A stretch of 64,000 nt of DNA from the NCBI GenBank assembly GCA_002221725.1, contig NJFT01000020.1, forward strand, positions 124,001 through 188,000. Direction: 5' to 3'. The stretch comes from Scedosporium boydii. Taxonomy: Eukaryota > Ascomycota > Sordariomycetes > Microascales > Microascaceae. Every line of letters starts with the position of its first letter. The first letter of the stretch is position 1. Below the pieces are notes generated by a model, which ran no database searches, was not told where the DNA came from, and saw nothing but the letters and a program-made list of their open reading frames with translations. Shown piece after piece: positions 24,905-35,254 of this stretch. Made by a program: the position numbers and the translations under genes.

Positions 24905-25393
24905 TTAGATATAAGTTTACTAGTCTACCTTTTTCTTAATTATTTAGTTACTTTTCTAGATTATAAGCTTTTAGTTTTAAACTTTTATAGTAGTAAGTTT
25001 CTATATAAAGGGCTTTATAGTATAAGCTAGGCCTCTAGGGGCTATATATAATATTTTATTTAAATTAAGCTTATTTTTAACTAGTTTTTAAAGTAGATCT
25101 TCTCTATTTTATATCTACTTAATTTCCCTTTAGAGCTCTTAGTTTTTAGCTTTTAACTTGTCTTTTATAGGTAAGTATATATATTTAGTCTCTCTTATAG
25201 AGGGCATTTACTATATAGTCTATAACTAATTATTATACTTATTTAGATTTTCTATCTCTAATATATCTAAGAGTTTAGAGAGTTTAGATAGTGTTTATTC
25301 TTTAGGGGTAGCCTCTCTAGCTATAGTATGTTTAGTAATTCTTAGTAGCATGATCTTAGTTTGAGCTTAGTGTAGCTGTAGAAGTTGAAGAAT
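24905..25393 (-). pseudogene. start of gag of element A
   Basis: On the minus strand an ATG at 25351-25349 begins MLLRITKHTIAREATPKEQ, a gag-like N-terminus followed by a Lys/Asn/Leu-rich helical region. It is cut by element B at its TTAGA site and continues at 11571. The 42 bases between the LTR and the ATG are the leader. Confidence 0.65.
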
Positions 25394-25615
25394 TATAAGG
25401 ATATACTATATATAGCTTGAGGAAAGACTAGTGTTATTAAGAAGTATGTATTTTTCAAAAGTCAATTGATAATTAAGACTTTAACTTGCCCCTTAGAATA
25501 ACTTATCTACTATAAGAAATGCCTTTTGTCTCCGACTGCGCTCCGACCAGGCTCCGCAGCTGAGTCATCTGATAGTAAGTTCTGTGCCACAGTGCGCTTT
25601 CGCTTATACCTTATA
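25394..25615 (-). repeat. 5' LTR of element A
   Basis: 222 bp. It keeps most G residues (GACTGCGCTCCGACCAGG, CTGTGCCACAGTGCGC). Its differences from the left LTR at which it is the mutated copy are C to T only. Confidence 0.9.
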
Positions 25616-25620
25616 CTATA

Positions 25621-26519
25621 AAAGCTATATTATAAATAAATTTATATATAAATACTTCTAATATTATATTTTCTTATTTTTTTATTTTTATATATATTTT
25701 ATATCTTTTAACTATTAAACTTAATTATATTTAGCTTTTTAAAAATAGTTTATTAAAAAAAAGTTAATTTTTTTATTTTAACTATTATATCTATAATAAT
25801 AAAGAAAAAAAATCTACTTTCTTATTATTATAAAGTTTAAAATATTAAGTTAATTAATAAAAATATTAAAAGTAAGTTTATAATATTTAAATTTTAGTTT
25901 ATAAATATAGCTAAGTCTCTTCTTAGCTTTTTTATTTTTTAAAAACCAATTTCTTTATAAAAATAACTTTTTAAAAATAAAATTTTTATTTTTTTAAGTT
26001 TTATAAATATTTATTTTAACTTCTTAGCTACTTTATATAGCTTTCTATAGTTTTATTATAATATAGTTAACTTTAAAAAAGTCTAAAAACCTTTAGAAAT
26101 ATATATATAAATCTAACTAAATTAATTATTATATTACTATATAATACTAGTTATTTTAAAAAGTTTTTAAAGCTTTTAATAAAAAGAATATCTAATTAGT
26201 TATAGCCTAAGCTAAGGTTTAAGCTCTAGAAAGCTAAATTATAGTAATAAAGCCTAAGAAAAGAAAGAGAATTAAGATAAGTTCTAATTTAAAATTTACT
26301 ACTATTAAAGATATATAGAGGGTAATAGAAAATAATTTAGAAGAAGAAATCATTTTTATTGGAAGTAGTGATAATGAAAGTAATAGTTTAGCAGCTTTAT
26401 GTATTGAAGTAAGGTGAAATGTGGAAGAAATAGAAGATGGAAGATGATAGTGGCTGTTTGGGCTGTTGGAATTTGGGGTGTCAGAAAGTGGGGGGTGTCA
26501 GCAAGGGGGGTGCTTGACT
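25621..26519 (+). pseudogene. pogo-type transposase C-terminal part and right terminal inverted repeat
   Basis: Transposase sequence resumes after the CTATA duplication. It shares AAATATAGCTAAG-CTCTTCTTAGC with the copy near 51940. Near 26330-26450 it ends in an acidic tail (ATCATTTTTATTGGAAGTAG and following). The right terminal inverted repeat occupies about 26470-26519, followed by TA. Confidence 0.75.
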
Positions 26520-26911
26520 TACAGTCTACCTTATATTTAGCTTGTCCGCGCAGCGGTTAATACCTACGCTCTATGCTTAAATACACGCTTCTCACCGAAG
26601 CGTGGCAAATCTTGTGTTTGACTACATACGTATCCATCACCAGGCAATGCATGACCCTGGTCAAAGCTGCGTCCCACTACTTGCTGAGTGACCTAGTGTC
26701 AGGATGCTCACGGAACTACGAAGGATAGCTAACAGAGTTTAGATTGGCCGTATTGTAGGGCAAAGAAGTATGTCGAGTATGTCTTTCTTAATTACTACCA
26801 ACAAATCATTTTAAATTCATGAGGATATGCCTGTGCGTAGGCTCTTAGGTGGTTGAGCGGGGGATGAGTTGTTTCTGTTAACGCTAATAACTGTATTGTC
26901 CAAGTTCTGGA

Positions 26912-26933
26912 ATATATATATATATATATATAT
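26912..26933. repeat. (AT)n microsatellite
   Basis: Eleven uninterrupted AT dinucleotides in otherwise ordinary sequence. Confidence 0.95.
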
Positions 26934-26972
26934 CTTTTATTTATTGAGGTGGATGCTTTCGGGTTTTCGGCC

Positions 26973-27054
26973 AAGGCGGAAGGCCTTACCAATATGCTAG
27001 AGTTGGTTTGACTAAGGCGGAAGGCCTTACCAAGATGCTAGAGTTGGTTTGACT
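26973..27054. repeat. 41-bp tandem duplication
   Basis: Two copies (26973-27013 and 27014-27054) that start AAGGCGGAAGGCCTTACC and end GTTTGACT. They differ at one base (AATATG against AAGATG), so the duplication is recent. Confidence 0.95.
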
Positions 27055-27483
27055 AACGCCGCGCCAGGCATAATCCAGCCTCAGAGGAATCACATTGAGC
27101 CGGAAGCCGAAGGGATGATACTTTCGCATCTTACCTCGACACAGTGATAATAATTGTCCGGCAAAATCTTACCAACAACCACCACCATTCTCAGAAATTC
27201 AACTTCTACAAGAAGGGTAACGATACTCCATCAATAAAAGCTACCACTCTGCGCTCGCATATGTAATGCCAGACGCGTATCTTCCTCAATGTAAGTCACT
27301 ACTTATGCCTAACTTATATGTACACTTCTCAACTATCTTTTGTATTAGTACTGCTTAACTACCTCGCTTATCTTATTAAACAGGCCCTTACGACCCTAAC
27401 TCTAAGAGCCCTGAGCGAGATCCAGCGTTAGGACCGTTGCAAATTAATTGTCCTTTGTTTAACTAAAATCCGCTCTCGCGCGT

Positions 27484-29198
27484 TCAAGCAGATAGCCATA
27501 TACCCGTGCATGTTGCAATGCAAGCATCTAGGAATGCTGGCATGCTTTTGAGTATATCTGTTACCTCTATCCAGCTTCCGATCTGGGTTTCTACACATAA
27601 TTCCCGGGCATTCTCCAGGAACTCAGCCTGAGTAGCGCCGGCAGCGCTAGAGATGCCGATGATCAAGACCCAGAGCATCTCTGCCGTGAACCTTTTAGAG
27701 TGATAGGCCAGATCCATACTGTTCAGCAACGCTCTCAGGCGCCAGAGCAGTGTCTTTCGAATCGTCCCACTCACCGGTGTCTGCCGCAAGTTTGAGTAGA
27801 TATATAGGAGCGCCGCCTGGAGCAGCAACCGTCCGATTTCGACTTTGTCGTCATTTTCAGCGATAACGTGGTCGTCGTAGAGGGATACCGCTATGCTATA
27901 CTCCACTTCGTACACTCTATCGGGGTAACAAGCAGCCCACGGTAGCAGTCCATCATCTACTGAGTTGAGAAAAGTTGTGAGTTGATGGAGAGAGAGCAGC
28001 AGGTGGCTGACAATGATGCCATGTTTTTGGGTCATAATGGTTGCCAATTCTGGGTTGGTCGTGAGGTGGTAGTTGTTTCGTAAAGGGGCAGGAGTAAATT
28101 GCCACAATTCAAATGGTTTTTCAGTAAGAGTAAGTGGAAAATGAGGAACGATCTTAAAGTTCAAGCTAGTGAGTAAATCCGACCTGTGTAAAGTGTTAAA
28201 ATCCAAGATTAATCATGAAGTTGTTTCAACTTACCACAGGACCATGCGACGGATGATGCCTCGTATTCCTAGGTTCGACAAGCCCCCTCTAATTTGTACC
28301 ATCCGTTTCAAACCGTCCATGTGGATGTACGCAGTCGAGGCTTCACCGTTCAGATTCTACAGGGTCAGTATCTCAAGCAAGCGTTATTTCATCGTAACCT
28401 CCGTACATACTTCTATATTTGCAAGGCATGCTACCGTCGCAATTGTCGAGTCGTCGATCGTATTAGGTGATTCTCGTATGCTATTACTGATAGCAGATTC
28501 AGACTGCAATAAATATTGCGTAGCTTCACAGTTATGTCCGTTCAACGACTGTGAAAATCGGCAGGCGGCATAGTACAGATGCATGAACAGCCAGGCTGGA
28601 TCCTTGCTACAGATTCTTCTGTATCCGTCTAATGGATCTGCATGAACCGAAGTCCGTAAGGGTGATGACGCATCTGGGAAGAGCACGGCTGAGCGTCCTG
28701 TTGATGGACACATTGAGGAACGACCGGTGGGAGGACATGTTTAGGGTACTTACTTCGTTGTAGCAACATAAGTGAACGCCGATCCACATTAATGGGGAGA
28801 CTTGAAAAGGGGTCCATCTCGCCATCTAGCCATGTCCGGATGATCCTAGATGGCGAGTGGCATGCAGATTCCGACTGCTGTTCGCTGGTAGTTGTGTTTT
28901 GCCTTGCCAGGCTTGTTGGACTGAATGCAGCTGAAAGGTCTGACGACCAAGTAGTCCCGGTTGAAGAAGCATCTATGCAAGGGATAATTGCCAAAGGTAC
29001 GAGATCTTCGGAAGACCACCTGTCTAGAAGTGACTCTTCCGTCGCGCTCTGTAGAGAGTCCTCTTCTTCCGGCTTCGTTGCTTTCTGCTGGCGTCTGTAT
29101 CTCCGCATCACATGGGATCTGACAAGCTTGTTTGTCGCTTGAATATCTAAGTCGGCCTGGCCGCTTAGGCCGATGAATGTAAAGTTATCTCCCTGCAT
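27484..29198 (-). CDS. fungal-specific transcription factor domain protein
   Basis: Four exons (29198-28754, 28697-28411, 28356-28235, 28183-27484) with introns of 56, 54 and 51 bp join into 517 residues without a stop. The N-terminus (FTFIGLSGQADLD, then TNKLVRSHVMRRYRRQ) is the opening typical of fungal regulators that carry the fungal_trans_2 domain but no Zn2Cys6 cluster. The middle (DPAWLFMHLYYAACRF; HMDGLKRMVQIRGGLSNLGI) and the end (AEMLWVLIIGISSAAG; EFLENARELC) carry that domain's hallmarks. It is probably a nuclear regulator. No zinc cluster is visible, so DNA binding may be indirect. It lies next to an oxidase, a permease and an aminotransferase and may control them (inference). The splice joins restore the family signature across each intron, which makes the model firm. 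Confidence 0.85.
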
Positions 29199-29739
29199 TG
29201 ATGCTGGCAGATTCGGATTTGGGAATATGTTGGAGGGACCAAGATCATATTCCCCCCAACATGAATCCTGAATCCTGATTCCTGCATTAAGGCCTGAGGC
29301 ACCAATCCACGTTTGAAGTCGGTAGTCACATCACGGAAAATACCCACATCTCATTCAGCTAGTAATCTTGGTGGCCCAGGTTTAGAATGCGGGCACCAAT
29401 CAATTCACAACTCTTAATCGAAGCCCCATCGAACACCTGTTTAGGGGCTTGAAAGCCGATAATTAGGTTACAATTCGAAAAAAAAAAAAAAGTGGAAAAA
29501 GCTGGGTTGCCAAGACTCCGAAATTTGTATACTTAGCCCCATGGATGGGCTTTCGTCCTAGCTCGAATGACCTGATTCAGAGTTGGTGGATAGTTGAGCA
29601 ACTTTCTTGTATCTAAACTATAGCTTCTGGTTGCGGTTTCTAGTCCGATATTACCCACCCCCAACTACCTATCCTATGTTCATGACGATATGATCTCCGG
29701 TGATCCATTGCGCGTCTAGCATACTAAGATACAATACAT
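29199..29739. other. intergenic
   Basis: 541 bp between the start of the regulator and the stop of the oxidase, both on the minus strand. It should hold the regulator's promoter and the oxidase's 3' untranslated region. A poly(A) run of 14 lies at about 29479-29492. No coding frame is seen. Confidence 0.6.
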
Positions 29740-30819
29740 CTAGAAACGACTGAAAAGGAAAGGCTCCATGAGAGGGTCGGTGACATTCGTCAGGATCAGC
29801 TTCGCCATTAGCTGACCGACAATAGCTGCGTTTGTAACCCCAGAGTGCATAACAGCAACAGACAGGCCATTCAAACCCGTGGCTCCAAGAATTGGGAATC
29901 CATCATCAGGTTGGGGTCGTCGGCCGATGGTGTAATTGACATACTTCAGCTTATGACCGCCAGCCAATGCATCCTGGGTCTGAGCGAATACCTCATCGGC
30001 ATGAGCCTGGGGGTCATCGCCGGGAGAACCACCAGCAAAGTCGCGGCTGGACCTAATAACCCCATAACTGGTTTGACGCATGTGCAGGACGTCGCCGTTA
30101 TACACAGTCTGAACCATGGTCTTTTTGCCCTTTTTGTCTGGAAGTGAGTTGACAAGCAGACCTTCTCGGGGTTGGACAGGCAGCGTGATATTCTCTGCCG
30201 CGAGAAGATCGACACTGCCGAGACCAGCAGCAAGCACGACGTGGTCAGCCTTGATGTGTCCCTCCGGGGTAACAACGCCTTTGACGTTTCCGTGATAGTC
30301 TTTGAGGAAGCCAGACACCGTCCGTTCGAGCACCGTAGCGCCTGAGGCTTCAGCGTGGGAGATCAAGTCGACGGCGACCAGTTCCGCTTCCATCTGGCCT
30401 TCCTGCGGGGCGAACACAGCCCAGTCAGGAGTGTACTCGTCTAATAGCTTAGGCTCGATGTGATGAATCTCGGTACGGTCAACGCGAACGACATTGTAAC
30501 CGCGCCCTTGCTGGAGGGCGAAGTAGTCCTCCAGCTCGACAGGGGGCATATTGAAAGTCAGGCCGCCGTTGAATTTGATGTCGAGGTCGGGTAGCTCCTT
30601 GCTGATCTCCATCCAGTGCTCCATAGAACGGTTACGGAAGTGGTAATAGGTATCATCCTGTGTATAACAGTTGATCCAGGCAAAGGATAATGGAGTTGCG
30701 ACACCACCAAGCTTCTCAGCGATAATGGTGACGTTGGCTTGGGGGGCGAGATGCCAGGCAATTGACGAGCCGACGATGCCACCACCAATGACCACAACGT
30801 TCGGGGATGCGAGAGCCAT
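29740..30819 (-). CDS. FAD-dependent oxidoreductase (D-amino-acid/glycine oxidase-type)
   Basis: A single-exon frame of 359 residues. The N-terminus NVVVIGGGIVGSSIAWHL is the Rossmann fold for FAD binding. The C-terminal YTIGRRPQPDDGFPILG and HSGVTNAAIVGQLMAKLI complete the DAO-type FAD fold, a family that oxidises amines or amino acids to imines with release of hydrogen peroxide. Length suits the family. There is no signal peptide and no clear peroxisomal tripeptide (it ends SRF), so it is probably cytosolic. It is divergently oriented from the amino-acid permease 1.7 kb away, which suggests that the imported compound may be its substrate. The substrate itself (D-amino acid, sarcosine-like or opine-like) cannot be read from the sequence. 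Confidence 0.85.
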   Translation of the reverse strand: MALASPNVVVIGGGIVGSSIAWHLAPQANVTIIAEKLGGVATPLSFAWINCYTQDDTYYHFRNRSMEHWMEISKELPDLDIKFNGGLTFNMPPVELEDYFALQQGRGYNVVRVDRTEIHHIEPKLLDEYTPDWAVFAPQEGQMEAELVAVDLISHAEASGATVLERTVSGFLKDYHGNVKGVVTPEGHIKADHVVLAAGLGSVDLLAAENITLPVQPREGLLVNSLPDKKGKKTMVQTVYNGDVLHMRQTSYGVIRSSRDFAGGSPGDDPQAHADEVFAQTQDALAGGHKLKYVNYTIGRRPQPDDGFPILGATGLNGLSVAVMHSGVTNAAIVGQLMAKLILTNVTDPLMEPFLFSRF

Positions 30820-32126
30820 GTTGAAATATGATGCTAAGCGTCAAAGAGCTTCACCACAAGGCAAAAAAAGGTGTACTGGTAACAGAACCGCGCTGGTAAA
30901 TTGTGATTGATAGAGAGCTGTTGACACTTCTTTCAGATGGGAGAAAAAACTTGGGTTTAAGTAGACATCTCACGGCCAAGCACCACTTCCCACCCTTTTG
31001 CCCTATAGCCCATGTTATCCAACTTTCCTACTCGTTTCTCCATCTTGGACTCGTTCTCGGCGGAAACTGCAACTTACCAAAGACAACATAAACGTGATGA
31101 TCACCCCGCGTTTGTTATTACCGATGAGCAACTAGCACGAAATGAGAAAATGCTGGACTCGACCCATGTGAGTTTAGGATTTGTCACAGCGCAATGGTAC
31201 TCGTTTTTATTCGTCGGAATTGGCTCCTTGTCTTTGAACTTTTCACTACGTACTGTTGAGATAGCCTATTTACTAAGTTTCTATTGTCAAGGTATACCTT
31301 CGTATGTTGTGTTGTTAACCTAGGCTTCTCCATTATGGGCATAATGCCCCATCAAACCCTACCTACATAGGTGCATGCATCACCCCGCTTTAATTGCCAC
31401 CTACCACTATAGGAAGTCGCTCCAGGTCTTAGACTACCTTCCCCGCAACAGGGGAAGGCTAGCGTTTATTAGCCTAGCTCCTCTACCTCTAGGCCCTGTT
31501 ATCCGGGGTCTACAGATGCATTCTAGGGATATCCTTTCAGAGTTTATCACACTGTGCCCTTAGGCTGTATCCCTTTCCTACGTGGAATAGCTATAGCTAC
31601 TGTAGGAGCTAGAAGAATCCGTTGGCGAGAGACGTCTAGCTAGGGTTAGTTGAGAAGGTATTTTTTTGAAACAAATGTGTCATAAACTTTTTCTTTGATG
31701 AGAAAGGCCCTATTAAAAGTAGTACGAATACAGGTGTTACGCTGTAGAGGAGGCCCTTATCACTATGTAAAATAATGTTAATTATTAGTCTGAATTCTTC
31801 GGTCGGGAAGTAGTTCGGTACGTCCAACGACACGAATCGCCAAGCACTTTATTACAAGCATCCACAACCACGACTCTACTTCGTAGTTCGCGGCGAATTG
31901 CGTGCATCGACCCAACCTCGCATTATCTTCGACATCACCTTGCCTCTGCGGATGTATCTGTGGAAGGATGGGTCTCCCTTAGATAAAGCACATTGCTACT
32001 CTCCCGGACCCCGAAACAAGAGATTGATATCTAGCCAATACGAGGGAAGCCTACGGCATAGGTAAGCTCGGCACTTGGGTTATAACTGGTTCATTGGGCT
32101 GGTTGAGCCCCGCACCCTTTAAAATC

Positions 32127-32136
32127 AGCATTATCC
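32127..32136 (+). promoter_or_regulatory. AGCATTATCC element, copy 1
   Basis: Located 380 bp upstream of the permease start. The same decamer recurs at 32231, 35035, 35053 and 35081. Its complement contains GGATAA, a weak GATA-type core. Confidence 0.55.
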
Positions 32137-32230
32137 TAATTGGGGATGGGATAGACTGTACTTTTTCCTTATCGAGTATGGAATGACCCACCTCTACTTA
32201 TATAGATGTTGTCATTAGTATTAGTTTGGC

Positions 32231-32240
32231 AGCATTATCC
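32231..32240 (+). promoter_or_regulatory. AGCATTATCC element, copy 2
   Basis: Located 276 bp upstream of the permease start. It shares the longer word CAGCATTATCCATTT with the copy at 35035 in front of the aminotransferase. Confidence 0.6.
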
Positions 32241-32515
32241 ATTTCAGTCCGTGGCCGAGAATACGCAATGATAACTCCTTGGGGGCCCGGATTAGTTGGA
32301 TGAAAATCAGTTAACCAACCATGAACCCCATGGGGATGCGATGTGGTAAGAATGCGGAGGAGATAGGATGACCGCCACATGGACCCGGATTCAGCGATAT
32401 CGAAATGTAGGTATAAATGCTGGTCAATCATGCCTCGTCTTTGATTCACGCTCAGCAGTCTCTTCCATTCCGCCCCCCCAAAAATCTTAATTCTGACAAA
32501 CATCTTTGAGAAAAC

Positions 32516-34318
32516 ATGGCCGAAGCGAATATGTCCGACACCAAGATCGGCTCCCAGCCGAATACCACTCGGCACGAGGATATCGAGCCGACAGAGAAGA
32601 ATGTTAGCCTTGAAGATACTTCAGGGCATATGCTTCACAAACAGCTGGAAACTCGCCACATGACCATGATTGCCCTTGGCGGTGCGCTGGGAACAGGTTT
32701 ACTCATTGGAACGTAAGAACCCCCAACACCATTATGTCTCTTTACCTCAACACGGAGGCTCACTGATACAGCGGCTCTGCACTGGCTACGTCAGGCCCGG
32801 CAGGAGTTCTTATCGACTACATCATTGTCGGCTGGGTCGTCTTCGTTATCATGACTGCTCTGGGTGAGATGGTCTCATACATGCCCTTGGCTCAAGGATT
32901 CGGCGGCTACGCCACGCGCTTTGTGGACCCGGCACTCGGCTTTGCGACAGGTTACACGTATTGCTTTAAGTACATGATTGGTACAGCCAATCAGCTTTCG
33001 GCCTTTGCTCTCGTTATGAAGTACTGGGTAGGCGACAGCGTAAACCCAGCTGTCTTCATCACCGTTGCACTCGTTGGAATAATCCTTATCAATAGCGTCA
33101 ATGTACGGGCCTTCGGCGAGGTGGAGTTTTGGCTATCGCTGCTCAAAGTCCTCACCATGGTGGGCATTATTCTCCTACTTTTTATCCTTGCAGTTGGCGG
33201 TGGCCCGTCGGGCGACCGACCAGGCTTTCGATACTGGCGCGATCCCGGTGCCTTCGCCGAGTTCAAGGTGGAGGGAGACACAGGCCGCTTTTTGGGCGTC
33301 TGGTCTGCGTTGGTCGCCGCCGTTTATGCATTCACGGGCACTGAACTGGTGGCCGTGACAGCTGGCGAGTCCAAGAACCCCCGTCTGAGCATGCCGAAGG
33401 CTGCTCGCTTGAGCTTTTATCGCGTCTTTTTCTTCTATGTCCTGTCGGTTTTTTTCCTTGGCATGGTAGTCCCCTACAACTCCGAGGCGCTCGCATTCGC
33501 GAACCATGCCAGCAAATCTGCCGCCGCCTCACCTTTTGTGGTAGCTATCAAGCTCGCAGGAATTAAGGGCCTTGACCATGTCATCAACGGCTGTATAGTC
33601 CTATTCGTTCTTTCCGCCGCCAACTCGGACTTCTATATCGCTTCCCGAGGACTGTACGGCATTGCTGCTGATGGAAAAGGTCCTGCCGTTTTTGCTCGCA
33701 CAACCAGATATGGAGTCCCTTGGGTGTCTGTCGTTCTCTGCATCCTGATGTGTGGGCTGGCATACATGTCTGTCGCAGAGAGTGGTGCCAAGGTGTTCGG
33801 CTACCTTACAAGCTGCGTAACTGTTTTTGGTAAGCTCAGTACCTCCTCCGAGCCCCTTACAAGCACTGACTTTATCAGGTCTCTTGGTTTGGATGTCGAT
33901 CTTGCTATGTCATATCGCGTTCCATAGGGCTCGGTCTATTCAAGGAGTCGATCCTGCCTATATCGCTTACAGGGCGCCGTTCGGCATAGTGGGCTCATAC
34001 ATTGCGTTGGGTTTCCTTACTGTCCTTATCATCACTAAAGGAGCCGAGGTCTTTGTTGGTGATGAATTCGACTACAAGACATTTATCCTGGGTTACATCG
34101 GCATCCCGGTTTACTTGGCCCTATACTTGGGTTACAAGTTCACTACCAAGACTTCGTACGTTAGAGCAGCAGGTGTTGATCTTATCACGGGCGTCCCCGC
34201 GATTACTGTCGCAGAGGAAAAAGCTAGGTATGAAGCTTGCCAGAAAGAGCGGGAGGAGGCCAACCCTCGCGCCTATTGGGTCCGCAAGTTGTATGGGCTC
34301 GTTTCATGGTTATTCTGA
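32516..34318 (+). CDS. amino-acid permease (APC superfamily, fungal YAT family)
   Basis: Three exons (32516-32712, 32772-33829, 33879-34318) with introns of 59 and 49 bp give 564 residues. A hydrophilic N-terminus is followed by the family signature HKQLETRHMTMIALGGALGTG, interrupted only by the first intron (GLLIGTGSALATSGPAG). There are about 12 membrane helices, including ALGEMVSYMPL, FTGTELVAVTAGESKNP and the later pair around PWVSVVLCILMCGLAYM. It imports amino acids across the plasma membrane by proton symport. Specificity cannot be told. The ATG at 32516 has a good context (AAAACATGGCC); a second ATG 15 bases on is possible. It is divergent from the FAD oxidase and is followed in the same direction by the aminotransferase. 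Confidence 0.9.
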
Positions 34319-35254
34319 TACGTACAACTTCTGCAAAGAGAAGTCCTTGCCGTAGGAAGATGGAAGGGAGGGAAGGAAGCATTCATGGGAAACCTATCGT
34401 TAGATTGAAATGTATCTACTGATCTGTGTTGATATGTAGGATACACAGAAGAAGTTAACGTTCCCTGAGAATCTCTACCGGTGGCCGTTGTAAGAAAAAA
34501 TATCTCTGTGCTAGAGTTTGGAGATTGTTTCAGTCCCTAAAACATCAAGTGGCAGTAGCTCCGTACGTAGCTCCAGTTCAATTTGAAGCCTTATTCAGGG
34601 GATAATCTTCTATTCATGCATCAATTGATGCCGTTTGGGAGTTGGGTCTTTGAGCAGAGCGCGTAAATTCGCAAGGCCTAATGCTGGCGCTTCGAGTCCT
34701 CGCTATTTTCGAGACGTGACTGGCCACCTTTTGTAAAGTTATTTGTCAGAGTAATCATAGATAGATTCCATAATCTATTGAGGTTTTACGCAATGGCGAT
34801 ATGCATGGTACATAAGCCGCCGGATCGGCTAGGAAAGAGGCATTTCACCGTCTCAGTTAGTAAGATACAAAGCATTCTGTAATTAGTGAGTTTGTACGAA
34901 GTACGAAACGTCTGCCTGGCACGCACCTGAAGTCCCCCACTCGATTTGAAGGCAATTGAAACTATGACCAATTTCCGAGGTGGCGAATGGGGCATGCGGG
35001 AAGGGTGTGGAACCCTGTAATAAACTAGTTGATCAGCATTATCCATTTGGAGAGCATTATCCCGCTGAAGAAATCCCGAGAGCATTATCCCTTTGCAGAA
35101 AATGGCCCCACAGCTGCTGCAATTGAAAACGTTGAAGAGAAGGATTTGTTGTGTTCTGTTGACCAAATATAAAGTCTTTGCGACTCGCTACTCTTAAATC
35201 CCCAAATCCTGCCTCTCTTCATTCCGGGTGTACTGCCTTACAAATCTTTCAAAG
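34319..35254. other. intergenic, promoter of the aminotransferase
   Basis: 936 bp without a gene. Three AGCATTATCC elements are clustered within 60 bp at 35035-35090, about 165-220 bp before the ATG at 35255. Confidence 0.6.
35035..35090 (+). promoter_or_regulatory. cluster of three AGCATTATCC elements
   Basis: Exact copies at 35035-35044, 35053-35062 and 35081-35090, all in the same orientation as the two copies before the permease. Three copies at this spacing upstream of a start look like binding sites of a shared regulator. Confidence 0.65.

Larger units (their letters stand above)
4378..25615 (-). mobile_element. LTR retrotransposon A (gypsy-type pol), minus strand, interrupted by B
   Basis: Two 222-bp direct repeats (4378-4599 and 25394-25615) start TATAAGG or TATAAGA and end CCTTATA, the RIP-altered form of TGTAAGG...CCTTACA. 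CTATA duplicates the target on both sides (4373-4377 and 25616-25620). Reading frames run on the minus strand: gag from a start near 25351, then protease, reverse transcriptase, RNase H and integrase between about 11571 and 6540. A purine-rich tract (AGGAGGACAA on the minus strand) adjoins the left LTR. Element B sits in the gag region. Without B the element is about 7.9 kb, long for a gypsy element because of an extra 1.9 kb at its 3' end. Confidence 0.9.
1791..26519. mobile_element. pogo/Fot1-type DNA transposon split by nested retrotransposons
   Basis: The left end (1791 onward) begins AGTCAAGCACCCCCC and continues through TTGCTGACACC and ACTTTCTGACACC. The right end, read inward from 26519 on the minus strand, is nearly identical for about 50 bp. 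The dinucleotide TA flanks both sides (1789-1790 and 26520-26521), the target duplication of the Tc1/mariner/pogo superfamily. Transposase remnants follow each other in plus orientation at about 1940-2034, 3653-4372 and 25621-26450. Everything between is later insertion, so the original element was probably near 2 kb. It is heavily RIP-mutated and dead. Confidence 0.9.
26522..27483. other. intergenic, between the transposon nest and the regulator gene
   Basis: Normal base composition and no convincing coding frame. It holds an AT microsatellite (26912-26933) and a 41-bp tandem duplication (26973-27054). Confidence 0.6.
30820..32515. other. divergent promoter region between oxidase and permease
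   Basis: 1.7 kb with only short incidental frames and no recognisable protein. Two copies of AGCATTATCC lie on the permease side (32127 and 32231). A CATTAT-rich and poly-C stretch precedes the permease ATG. It probably drives both genes. Confidence 0.6.

Noticed and set aside
31012..31323. A 103-codon frame in the promoter between oxidase and permease.
   Set aside because: No recognisable domain and no splice-supported extension. It is probably chance.
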